A stretch of DNA of 37,136 bases, taken from the NCBI GenBank assembly GCA_910577685.1, contig CAJTOH010000037.1:1-37136 (forward strand), read 5' to 3'. Below, piece after piece: positions 17,501 through 24,722 of the stretch; positions within the stretch are counted from its first letter, which is position 1, and each line of letters opens with the position of its first letter. The stretch comes from an uncultured Dorea sp. Its GTDB lineage: Bacteria > Bacillota > Clostridia > Lachnospirales > Lachnospiraceae. A model generated the notes under the pieces. It did no database searches. It had not been told where the DNA came from and was given only the letters and a program-made list of their open reading frames with translations. Made by a program: the position numbers and the translations under genes.

Positions 17501-17522
17501 ACACATGATTGTTTTCATGTGT
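17501..17522. promoter_or_regulatory. Perfect 8-bp palindrome upstream of the G3E promoter
   Basis: ACACATGA (17501-17508) and TCATGTGT (17515-17522) form a perfect inverted repeat with a 6-base centre. It sits just upstream of the -35 box of the G3E operon. It does not match the Zur consensus I know, but the position suits a regulator site. Confidence 0.4.
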
Positions 17523-17579
17523 ACACCCAAGGGTACGCCGTAATACATACCTTCGGTCGGACAGACTTTGTCTATTAAT

Positions 17580-17614
17580 AAGAACCGACGCCAAATCCCT
17601 CGGCGCCGGTTCTT
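17580..17614. terminator. Terminator of PEP carboxykinase gene
   Basis: AAGAACCG and CGGTTCTT form an 8-bp outer stem, with an inner CGCC/GGCG stem and a 9-base loop. It begins 23 bases after the pckA stop codon. T/A-rich sequence flanks both sides, so it could work in either direction; the minus-strand use ends pckA. Confidence 0.7.
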
Positions 17615-17637
17615 TAATATTTAAAAAGAATCTTCAA

Positions 17638-19242
17638 TTATAACTGCGGGCCTGCCGGAACCAAAGCCTTTCCAGCTTCATTTCCTTCATACTTCGCAAA
17701 GTTCTTAACGAATCTCTGTGCCAGGTCTTTAGCTTTCTCCTCCCACTCGGAAGCATCTGCATAAGTATTGCGCGGATCCAGAATATTTGTATCCACACCC
17801 GGAAGCTCTGTCGGAACGTCAAAATTAAAGTATGGAATCTTCTTTGTTGACGCTTTCAGGATATCTCCGTTCAGGATTGCGTCGATGATACCGCGGGTAT
17901 CACGGATAGAGATACGCTTTCCGGTTCCGTTCCAACCTGTATTCACCAGATAAGCCTTTGCTCCGCTCTTCTCCATCCTCTTAACAAGCTCTTCCGCATA
18001 CTTTGTAGGATGCAGCTCAAGGAAGGCCTGTCCGAAACATGCTGAGAAGGTAGGCGTAGGCTCAGTAATTCCACGCTCCGTACCTGCAAGCTTAGCCGTA
18101 AATCCGGACAGGAAATAATACTGTGTCTGCTCCGGAGTAAGAATGGATACCGGCGGCAGTACTCCGAACGCATCTGCTGACAGGAAAATTACTTCCTTCG
18201 CTGCCGGAGCTGCGGAAACCGGACGCACGATCTTCTCGATATGGTCAATCGGGTAAGATACACGGGTATTCTCCGTTACACTCTTGTCATTAAAATCAAT
18301 CTTGCCCTCTGCGTCCAGAGTAACGTTCTCAAGAAGAGCGTCGCGCTTGATCGCATTGTAGATATCCGGCTCAGACTCTTTGTCAAGGTTGATAACCTTC
18401 GCATAACATCCGCCCTCGAAGTTAAAGATACCGTCGTCATCCCATCCATGCTCGTCGTCGCCGATGAGAAGTCTCTTCGGGTCGGTAGAAAGAGTCGTCT
18501 TACCTGTTCCGGAAAGTCCAAAGAAGATAGCGGTATTCTCGCCGTTCATATCTGTGTTCGCTGAGCAGTGCATAGAAGCGATGCCCTTAAGCGGCAGATA
18601 GTAGTTCATCATAGAGAACATACCCTTCTTCATCTCTCCGCCGTACCATGTATTGATGATAACCTGCTCGCGGCTTGTGATATTGAACACAACAGCCGTC
18701 TCGGAATTCAGTCCCAATTCCTTATAGTTCTCAACCTTTGCCTTGGATGCATTGTAAACAACGAAATCCGGCTCAAACTTCTCAAGCTCTTCCTCAGTCG
18801 GCATAATAAACATATTCCTGATGAAATGAGCCTGCCATGCAACCTCCATGATGAAACGGATTGACATACGAGTATCTTCGTTCGCGCCGCAGAAAGCGTC
18901 TACTACGAACAGCTTCTTGTTGGACAGCTCATTCAGGGCGATGTCTTTCACTGCTTTCCATGTCTCTTCTGAAGCCGGGTGGTTATCGTTCTTGTATTCA
19001 TCGGAGGTCCACCACACGGTGTCCTTGGAATTCTCATCCATAACGATGAATTTGTCTTTCGGTGAACGTCCGGTGTAGATACCAGTCATGACATTCACTG
19101 CGCCAAGTTCGCTGACCTGTCCTTTTTCAAAACCTTCCAGTTCCGGCTTGGTCTCCTCTTCAAACAATGTCTCGTAAGAAGGATTGTGTACGATTTCAGT
19201 GGTGCCGCTGATGCCATACTTGCTCAAATTAATCTCTGCCAT
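17638..19242 (-). CDS. pckA: Phosphoenolpyruvate carboxykinase (ATP)
   Basis: This 534-residue cytoplasmic enzyme interconverts oxaloacetate + ATP and PEP + CO2 + ADP. In fermenting gut anaerobes it often runs toward oxaloacetate, saving energy. The ATP-type signatures are plain: TGRSPKDKF at 58-66, the P-loop GLSGTGKTTLS starting at 242, and the metal-binding IGDDEHGWDDDGIFNFEGGCYAK region starting at 260 (quoted in parts: IGDDEHGW, FNFEGGCYAK). Length is normal for the family. The ATG at 19242 has AAGGAG about 10 bases upstream. It is monocistronic, with its own promoter and terminator. Confidence 0.97.
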   Translation of the reverse strand: MAEINLSKYGISGTTEIVHNPSYETLFEEETKPELEGFEKGQVSELGAVNVMTGIYTGRSPKDKFIVMDENSKDTVWWTSDEYKNDNHPASEETWKAVKDIALNELSNKKLFVVDAFCGANEDTRMSIRFIMEVAWQAHFIRNMFIMPTEEELEKFEPDFVVYNASKAKVENYKELGLNSETAVVFNITSREQVIINTWYGGEMKKGMFSMMNYYLPLKGIASMHCSANTDMNGENTAIFFGLSGTGKTTLSTDPKRLLIGDDEHGWDDDGIFNFEGGCYAKVINLDKESEPDIYNAIKRDALLENVTLDAEGKIDFNDKSVTENTRVSYPIDHIEKIVRPVSAAPAAKEVIFLSADAFGVLPPVSILTPEQTQYYFLSGFTAKLAGTERGITEPTPTFSACFGQAFLELHPTKYAEELVKRMEKSGAKAYLVNTGWNGTGKRISIRDTRGIIDAILNGDILKASTKKIPYFNFDVPTELPGVDTNILDPRNTYADASEWEEKAKDLAQRFVKNFAKYEGNEAGKALVPAGPQL

Positions 19243-19367
19243 CTTTCATAATCTCCTTTTTTAATAGTATACAGTTTCTTAATGATAACCATCTACGAAT
19301 ACCTGCAATACGCGGAATCCACGGTATATCATCCCGGAAGCCAACTCTCTTACTTCCTCTGATAAAT

Positions 19368-19395
19368 AGTATACATAATAAAAAAATAAAATCAA
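19368..19395 (-). promoter_or_regulatory. Probable promoter of pckA
   Basis: On the minus strand TTGATT (19395-19390) and TATACT (19373-19368) are 16 bases apart in a very A/T-rich context. This implies a leader of roughly 120 bases. The whole gap 19243-19572 otherwise holds only this promoter and two hairpins behind hppA; I see no gene in it. Confidence 0.55.
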
Positions 19396-19470
19396 TAAAA
19401 ATCATCTAAATTTTTCAAAAAAAGATAAATTTTTAACAATCTTTCCTTCTCTTTCCATAGGAAACACAAA

Positions 19471-19500
19471 AGAGAGGCCTCTGTATCTTAAAGCCTCTCT
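19471..19500 (-). terminator. Terminator of the membrane pyrophosphatase gene
   Basis: AGAGAGGC and GCCTCTCT form an 8-bp stem with a 14-base loop. On the minus strand it is followed by TTTTGTGTTT. It lies about 70 bases after the hppA stop codon. Confidence 0.75.
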
Positions 19501-19524
19501 CTTGCGTAAAACTATGATATGACC

Positions 19525-19541
19525 GGCGGGTTCGCCCCGCC
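19525..19541 (-). other. Short GC-rich hairpin after hppA
   Basis: GGCGGG and CCCGCC pair around a 5-base loop, 32 bases past the hppA stop codon and upstream of the true terminator. There is no T run, so it may protect the mRNA 3' end rather than end transcription. Confidence 0.4.
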
Positions 19542-19572
19542 AAGAAGGAGTAAATACTAATTCATAATAAAA

Positions 19573-21555
19573 CTATAATAGACCGCCGACCGCCAAAAAC
19601 AGCGGTGCAAATACCAACGATACAACCGTCATCAGCTTGATCAGAATATTGATCGACGGTCCGGACGTATCTTTAAAAGGATCTCCCACAGTATCTCCGA
19701 CTACCGCCGCCTTATGGGCCTCGCTGCCCTTGCCGCCGTGGGTTCCGTCCTCAATATATTTCTTCGCATTGTCCCATGCGCCGCCGGCATTAGACATAAA
19801 GACCGCCATCATTACGCCTGTAACGAGAGCGCCTGCCAACAGGCCGCCCAGTGACGCAGGCCCTAACAGCAAGCCAACCGCCAAAGGAGCCAACACCGCC
19901 ATGATTCCGGGAACCAGCATCTCCTTTAACGCCGCCGTCGTGGATATGGCAACGCAGGACTTATAATCCGGTCTCTCCGTCCCCTTCATAATCCCCGGCT
20001 TCTCCCGGAACTGCCGCCTAACCTCTTCAATCATCTTATACGCCGCCTTGGACACGGATTCCATCGTCATTGCCGAAAAAAGGAACGGAAGCATGCCGCC
20101 GATGAATAATCCGATGATTACGCGGCTGTCCAGTAAGTCGATATTCTTAAGCTGTACAGCCTCCGCATAGGATACGAACAGCGCAAGCGCTGTCAGAGCC
20201 GCGGAACCGATAGCAAATCCCTTACCCATCGCCGCAGTCGTATTGCCCACGGCATCCAGTTTATCCGTAATCTTACGCACCTTCGCATCCAAACCGGACA
20301 TCTCCGCAATACCTCCCGCATTGTCTGCGATCGGACCGTATGCGTCTACCGCTACCGTAATCGCCGTTGTAGACAGCATGCCCACCGCCGCCAGAGCGAT
20401 TCCGTACAAACCGCAGAACTGATACGCTACGAAAATCCCTATACTGATCAGCAGGATCGGAATTCCCGTCGACTTCATACCCACGGCAAGACCGCTGATA
20501 ATCGTCGTCGCAGGCCCGGTCTCCGACTGCTCCGCAATCTCTTTAACCGACTTATAATCCCCTGATGTGTAGACTTCCGTAATGAAACCGATCAAAAGCC
20601 CCACAATCAATCCGGCAACAATAGCGACCGCCGCATTAAAATCTCCAAAAAGGTACCGGCTGAACACAAACGCAGCCACCAAAACCAACGCGCTTGCTAC
20701 ATAAGAACCCATTTTCAAAGCTTTGTGCGGGTTAGAATTCTCATCCCCCCTCACAAAGAACGTCCCCATTATAGACGCGATCAGGCCAAGCCCCGCAATC
20801 AACAACGGATAAACCGCGCCCTGCGCCTTGTAGTACACGATACCCAGAGTCAGCGCCGAGATCAGCGCGCCCACATAAGACTCAAACAAATCAGCTCCCA
20901 TTCCGGCAACGTCTCCGACATTGTCTCCCACGTTATCCGCAATAACCGCCGGATTACGGGGATCGTCCTCAGGAATCCCCGCTTCTACCTTACCTACCAG
21001 ATCGGCTCCCACGTCCGCCGCTTTCGTGTAGATACCGCCTCCCACACGGGCAAATAATGCGATGGAAGAAGCGCCAAGACTGAAACCAGACAGCACGTCC
21101 ACATTCCCCGTGATCAGATAGATGGTGCTGACACCGAGAACCCCAAGTCCCGCTACACACATCCCCATTACCGCGCCGCCGGAGAAAGCAATAGAAAGAG
21201 CGCGGTTCATTCCGCTCTCCTTCGCCGCATTCGCCGTCCTGACATTCGCCTTCGTCGCCACACTCATTCCAAAGTAGCCTGCCAGCGTTGAGAAGACTGC
21301 GCCGACTACAAAACATACGGCTGTGATCCAGTTGCCGATCCCAATACCGATCAGTACAAACAACACGACTACGAAAAAGACCAGTATCTTATATTCGGCT
21401 GTCAGGAATGCCTGGGCACCTTCACTGATTGACGCCGCGATCTCTCGCATCCGTTCGGTTCCCGCATCCTGCTTATTGACCTTGGCAGCTAAAGCAGCCG
21501 CAAAGATCAGGGCGGCGATTCCCAGAATCGGAACCACATTCAAGAAAATTCCCAT
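19573..21555 (-). CDS. hppA: Membrane-bound K+-dependent inorganic pyrophosphatase
   Basis: This 660-residue, multi-helix membrane protein hydrolyses pyrophosphate and pumps H+ and/or Na+ outward. The catalytic loops are intact: YTKAADVGADLVGKVE (Asp181, Asp185) and DNVGDNVGD (Asp207, Asp211, Asp215). The K+-dependence determinant reads GNTTAAMGKG with Ala441 and Gly444, where K+-independent enzymes carry Lys and Thr; it is thus the K+-dependent type, a group containing both H+ and Na+ pumps. GGGAGG precedes the ATG. It is a single-gene unit with promoter and terminator. Near pckA and PFOR it suggests PPi-linked energy conservation, though co-regulation is not shown. Confidence 0.96.
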   Translation of the reverse strand: MGIFLNVVPILGIAALIFAAALAAKVNKQDAGTERMREIAASISEGAQAFLTAEYKILVFFVVVLFVLIGIGIGNWITAVCFVVGAVFSTLAGYFGMSVATKANVRTANAAKESGMNRALSIAFSGGAVMGMCVAGLGVLGVSTIYLITGNVDVLSGFSLGASSIALFARVGGGIYTKAADVGADLVGKVEAGIPEDDPRNPAVIADNVGDNVGDVAGMGADLFESYVGALISALTLGIVYYKAQGAVYPLLIAGLGLIASIMGTFFVRGDENSNPHKALKMGSYVASALVLVAAFVFSRYLFGDFNAAVAIVAGLIVGLLIGFITEVYTSGDYKSVKEIAEQSETGPATTIISGLAVGMKSTGIPILLISIGIFVAYQFCGLYGIALAAVGMLSTTAITVAVDAYGPIADNAGGIAEMSGLDAKVRKITDKLDAVGNTTAAMGKGFAIGSAALTALALFVSYAEAVQLKNIDLLDSRVIIGLFIGGMLPFLFSAMTMESVSKAAYKMIEEVRRQFREKPGIMKGTERPDYKSCVAISTTAALKEMLVPGIMAVLAPLAVGLLLGPASLGGLLAGALVTGVMMAVFMSNAGGAWDNAKKYIEDGTHGGKGSEAHKAAVVGDTVGDPFKDTSGPSINILIKLMTVVSLVFAPLFLAVGGLL

Positions 21556-21587
21556 AACTTAACCTCCCGTAGACTTATTATACTTCT

Positions 21588-21615
21588 ATCTTATCACATT
21601 TGCATAAATTGTCTA
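21588..21615 (-). promoter_or_regulatory. Probable promoter of hppA
   Basis: On the minus strand TAGACA (21615-21610) and TAAGAT (21593-21588) are separated by 16 bases, about 30 bases before the ATG. The -10 box is only a partial match. Confidence 0.45.
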
Positions 21616-21684
21616 TAGTTTTTTTGAAATTTTCGTGAATATATACAAATTAATTATAACCGTTCACTCCGTCACCAGTAACAA

Positions 21685-22485
21685 TCAATGTTCCCGGCCA
21701 TGGCCGTGACCGTGGCCTCCATGATGTCCGTTCTGCTGACACGAGCCCTGCTCCCCGTTCTGCGCAGCCTCTTCGTTCTGCGCAGCTTCTTCATTCTGCA
21801 TTGCATCCCCTGTGTTTCCTGACAATTCTGCGATTCTATCCCAGATCTGGCTTATAGTCAGCCCTTCTATATCCTGCTGTGTAACAGAGGGATCCAGCGC
21901 CTGAAGCTCAAGGAATGCCTGATATCTCCCAAGGGTCATTCCCGCCTCACGAGCCGCCAGCGCATCCCCATGGCTTCCTGAAGAACAGTGGACGTTTCCA
22001 TAAGAGGACGCACACGTATGAAGACACGCAAGCATCTCCCTCTGCTTCCCCTCCGCAGCTCCGGAAACCGTAATCGCAATACAGGTATCATCCGTTAAGT
22101 ACGCTTCCTCGCTTTCCTGATTCAAGATCATATCCATTGCGTCGCGATAATTAAGAAAACGGACGTTCAGCCCAGACATGATATTATGTCCGCCTTCATT
22201 ATATGTGTCCACCGTTACCACCCGATCAAACCGGTTAATACCAAGCTCGATGGAGGGATTGACATCTACACTGATTGAAGATACCGGTATAAAAAAGAGA
22301 TAATAGCCTCCCCCGCCGAACATAAGAATCAGGAAGCAGGCAAGAACCGCCGCTATCCGATAGGCAGACGCCGTCCTTTTCTTGTACCCGTACGTCTTCC
22401 ACGCCAGATATTCCCTTGTACGCCTTACAATCTCATCGTCCGCACGAACATTATCAAATGCTTCTTTCAATCGTCTGTCGCTCAA
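21685..22485 (-). CDS. RsgI-like anti-sigma factor with Gln/Asn and His-rich tail
   Basis: This is a 266-residue single-pass membrane protein, probably the anti-sigma factor of the ECF sigma encoded just upstream. Residues 1-43 are cytoplasmic and basic; 43-66 form a transmembrane helix. The extracellular part starts with SSISVDVNPSIELGINRFD, the signature of the RsgI middle domain. Near the C-terminus GMTLGRYQAFLELQALDPSV follows, then a short repeat (QNEEAAQNEEAAQN) and a His/Gly tail (NGHHGGHGHGHGREH). The start is TTG at 22485, overlapping the sigma stop codon by the tetranucleotide TTGA, with GGGAGG upstream; no internal ATG would keep the N-terminus. Overlap implies translational coupling. 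The tail suggests metal sensing, which is inference. Confidence 0.8.
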   Translation of the reverse strand: MSDRRLKEAFDNVRADDEIVRRTREYLAWKTYGYKKRTASAYRIAAVLACFLILMFGGGGYYLFFIPVSSISVDVNPSIELGINRFDRVVTVDTYNEGGHNIMSGLNVRFLNYRDAMDMILNQESEEAYLTDDTCIAITVSGAAEGKQREMLACLHTCASSYGNVHCSSGSHGDALAAREAGMTLGRYQAFLELQALDPSVTQQDIEGLTISQIWDRIAELSGNTGDAMQNEEAAQNEEAAQNGEQGSCQQNGHHGGHGHGHGREH

Positions 22486-22961
22486 AACCTCTCACCTCCC
22501 AACTTCTCCCTGAGCAGCCTCTTAGAACGCGTCAGAAGCGTATAGACCGTATTTACATTTTTTCCAAGGATACGACCGATCTCGGCGGCAGAATAGTCTT
22601 CATAATAATGAAGGTATACTACATTCCTATACTTCACAGGCAAAGAAAGGACCGCTGCCAGCACTTCACTGTGCTCCGGCACCTGGTTCTCCATCTGTCC
22701 CGTCCATTCTTCCAACGGAACCGTATGGCTGTGAAAAAAGCTTTTGAGCAGATCTTTACAGGCATTGATCGTCACCCGTATGAACCACGCTTTTTCATGT
22801 TCAGCATTTTCAAAAATAACGGAACTTAGGACATACTTCAAGAACACCGTCTGAAATACGTCCTCGGTATCATGATAATTCTTCAAATGTATCATACAGA
22901 GCCGCTGGATCGTATCCGCATACTGTTCCAGCGCCCTGTTTACCTCTTGCTCGCTCCGCAC
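22482..22961 (-). CDS. ECF-type RNA polymerase sigma factor
   Basis: This 159-residue protein has the two conserved parts of an ECF sigma factor. Region 2 covers about residues 10-75 (LKNYHDTEDVFQTVFLKYV). Region 4 covers about 105-155 with a helix-turn-helix (YSAAEIGRILGKNVNTVYTLL). The start is GTG at 22961 with GAGG seven bases upstream; there is no better ATG. Its stop overlaps the TTG start of the RsgI-like anti-sigma gene, and it lies 16 bases after the secreted Cys-rich protein gene, so the three genes form one operon. It would direct transcription of an envelope regulon when the anti-sigma is released; autoregulation is likely but not shown. Confidence 0.9.
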   Translation of the reverse strand: MRSEQEVNRALEQYADTIQRLCMIHLKNYHDTEDVFQTVFLKYVLSSVIFENAEHEKAWFIRVTINACKDLLKSFFHSHTVPLEEWTGQMENQVPEHSEVLAAVLSLPVKYRNVVYLHYYEDYSAAEIGRILGKNVNTVYTLLTRSKRLLREKLGGERF

Positions 22962-22977
22962 AATAGAACCTCATCTC

Positions 22978-23451
22978 TTATCTGTGGTGTCTTCCTCCAT
23001 GACCTCCGCCGTGATGGCCTCCGCCGTAGGATCCTGACCAGTTATCACAATATCCGTCGCCGTTATTATCCACATAACCTGATCCCTGATAACCGCCTCC
23101 GGACCATCCGGTTGACTGGCTGCTTCCACTGTAATTCTGGCTGCTTCCGCCGTAACTCTGGCCGCCTCCGCTATAGCTCTGATTACTGCTTCCGCTGGAT
23201 ACCGGAGTCTGGTTTACAACAGGCCTCTCAGACACATAGCCTGATACATTCACGCCCGTACCGTAATTACCGCAGTAATTCGCTAAACAGCCGTTACCAA
23301 ACGCACACCCCAGATTCTGGTAATCGCAGACCCAGCCGTTGTTCGTACCATAGAAGCAACGCGCTTCTACCGGTTTCTCGGCAAACGCCACAATTCCTCC
23401 CAATGAGAGAACCAAGACAAAAACCAAGACAATTGTTACAACTTTCTTCAT
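22978..23451 (-). CDS. Small secreted Gly/Ser-rich protein with Cys cluster and His tail
   Basis: I do not recognise a named family. The 157-residue protein starts at an ATG with GGAGG upstream and has a clear signal peptide (residues 1-24, cut near AFA-EK). The mature N-terminus has five Cys (32, 42, 49, 55, 60). A low-complexity Gly/Ser/Tyr/Gln region follows (about 84-125). Then VDNNGDGYCDN (127-137) looks like a short Ca-binding DxNxDG loop with Cys135. It ends in a Gly/His tail (GGGHHGGGHGGRHHR). It is the first gene of the sigma/anti-sigma operon, and its His tail parallels that of the anti-sigma. It may be a metal-binding or wall-associated sensor partner or target; no function is claimed. 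Confidence 0.75.
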   Translation of the reverse strand: MKKVVTIVLVFVLVLSLGGIVAFAEKPVEARCFYGTNNGWVCDYQNLGCAFGNGCLANYCGNYGTGVNVSGYVSERPVVNQTPVSSGSSNQSYSGGGQSYGGSSQNYSGSSQSTGWSGGGYQGSGYVDNNGDGYCDNWSGSYGGGHHGGGHGGRHHR

Positions 23452-23529
23452 GATCTTCCTCCATTCTTCCTGACATGCTTTCCTTGTTCTGCCGGATCAT
23501 TTCTGATCTCTATCTATAATACGACCAAA

Positions 23530-23545
23530 GAATGGAAAACCATTC
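23530..23545. promoter_or_regulatory. Short palindrome between activase and secreted-protein genes
   Basis: GAATGG and CCATTC flank AAAA, a perfect 6-bp inverted repeat 13 bases after the activase stop codon and about 80 bases before the secreted-protein gene. On the minus strand only TTT follows. It may be a weak terminator or an operator for the sigma operon. Confidence 0.3.
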
Positions 23546-23557
23546 AAAAAATTAAAA

Positions 23558-24322
23558 TTATTTTTTATTTTTTTCTCTGGCCAGCAGAGCGGCTCCAAGC
23601 GCCCCCGCATATCTGCCCTTCTCTGTCGGTTCGACCGTCTGCCCGATCTTCTCGGATAGGATTTTTGTAAAATATGTACTGTGGCTTAATCCCCCTGTCA
23701 GAATAATCCTTCCGGACAGGTTCTTCCTCTGTCCAAGCTGCGCCACCTTCGCCGCAACAGAATCCACGACCCCTGCCGCAATATCTTCCCTTTTTCTGCC
23801 TTCCCCGATATAGTTGATCACCTCGGATTCCGCAAAGACGGTACAAAGGGAACTTATAGGAAGAACGTCTCCCGCCTCAGCCATGTCAAACAACTCCTGA
23901 AGTGTAACGCCTAAACGGTTCGCCATAATCTCAAGAAACTTCCCTGTTCCCGCGGAACACTTGTCGTTCATCAGGAAATCCTGCACCATACCGTGTTCTA
24001 CGAGAATGACCTTCGTATCCTGCCCGCCCACGTCTATAATCCCGCAGTCGTCTCCCGCCATCTCTCTTCCGCCTCTCGCATGACAGGTAATCTCCGTAAT
24101 CACGTGATCCGCAAACTCTACCGCTACACGCCCATATCCGGTGGCTACCACCTTCGTCTCTTCCGACAGCACGTCGATGCCGTCCTCAAGCAGCTTCTCC
24201 CTGATTGTCTGCGTCGTTTCCTTACTGCTCCATCCCGTTGGAAGCACAAACTCTAATTCCTTCTCCCCGATTACCGCTACTTTAGACGCTGTTGATCCTA
24301 TATCAATACCTACATAATTCAT
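23558..24322 (-). CDS. BadF/BcrA-type activase (ATP-dependent reductase) of a double-cubane protein
   Basis: This 254-residue protein belongs to the BadF/BadG/BcrA/BcrD ATPase family of HgdC-like activases. The ASKHA phosphate loops are seen: GIDIGSTASKVAV at 5-17 and IIDVGGQDTKVI at 95-106. Cys122 (NDKCSAGTGKF) and Cys160 (SSLCTVFAESEV) are the ligands of the [4Fe-4S] cluster shared across the homodimer. In known systems the activase uses ATP hydrolysis to push an electron at very low potential into its partner. Here the partner is the double-cubane reductase two genes upstream. GAGG lies 8 bases before the ATG. A gap of 124 bases separates it from the DUF3343 gene; the gap has no clear terminator, so co-transcription is likely. 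Confidence 0.93.
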   Translation of the reverse strand: MNYVGIDIGSTASKVAVIGEKELEFVLPTGWSSKETTQTIREKLLEDGIDVLSEETKVVATGYGRVAVEFADHVITEITCHARGGREMAGDDCGIIDVGGQDTKVILVEHGMVQDFLMNDKCSAGTGKFLEIMANRLGVTLQELFDMAEAGDVLPISSLCTVFAESEVINYIGEGRKREDIAAGVVDSVAAKVAQLGQRKNLSGRIILTGGLSHSTYFTKILSEKIGQTVEPTEKGRYAGALGAALLAREKNKK

Positions 24323-24446
24323 GTTATTTACCTCAATCTAAAGAAACGTGAATGACCCAATACCGATTTCATCCACGAACTCCATACTCCATTACGCAAA
24401 TAACAGCGAATCCTGTCCACACGTGCAGAATTCACTGATACTTGTA

Positions 24447-24707
24447 CTAACAATATCTGTCTCTTTTTGGGTTCACATCCCGCTCAATGTCTGCGATTTT
24501 AAGGATCTCAATCCCGTGTTCTTTCACACAGGCTTTTATCGTCTCCAGATCCTCTTTCCTGACCAAAAGAGAGACCCCGCAACACTTACTGGCCGCCCTG
24601 GGGGTAGGCGCAATCACCGTCTTTACCCCCAAAGCCTTTAATTCCCGATTAAGCCGCATCGCATTATCATGATTGGGAAATAAAACATAATGCTGTATCT
24701 CAGACAT
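24447..24707 (-). CDS. DUF3343 small protein
   Basis: This 86-residue protein reads like DUF3343: HYVLFPNHDNAMRLNRELK at the N-terminus, then APTPRAASKCCGVSLLV with a Cys-Cys pair (residues 42-43), then LKIADIERDV. It is a small cytosolic alpha/beta protein with no signal or membrane segment; a final Cys ends the chain. AGGAAG lies 7 bases before the ATG. It sits between the double-cubane reductase (16 bases upstream) and its activase. DUF3343 genes are known beside such reductases and selenium or sulfur metabolism genes, but the biochemical role is not established. The Cys pair and position suggest a carrier or assembly part of the redox system; this is inference. Confidence 0.8.
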   Translation of the reverse strand: MSEIQHYVLFPNHDNAMRLNRELKALGVKTVIAPTPRAASKCCGVSLLVRKEDLETIKACVKEHGIEILKIADIERDVNPKRDRYC

Positions 24708-24722
24708 ATGTAAACTTCCTTC

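Noticed and set aside
17501..17522. Zur box upstream of the metallochaperone operon
   Set aside because: The palindrome does not match the Zur consensus I know (TAATnATTA-type core), so I list it only as an unassigned palindrome.
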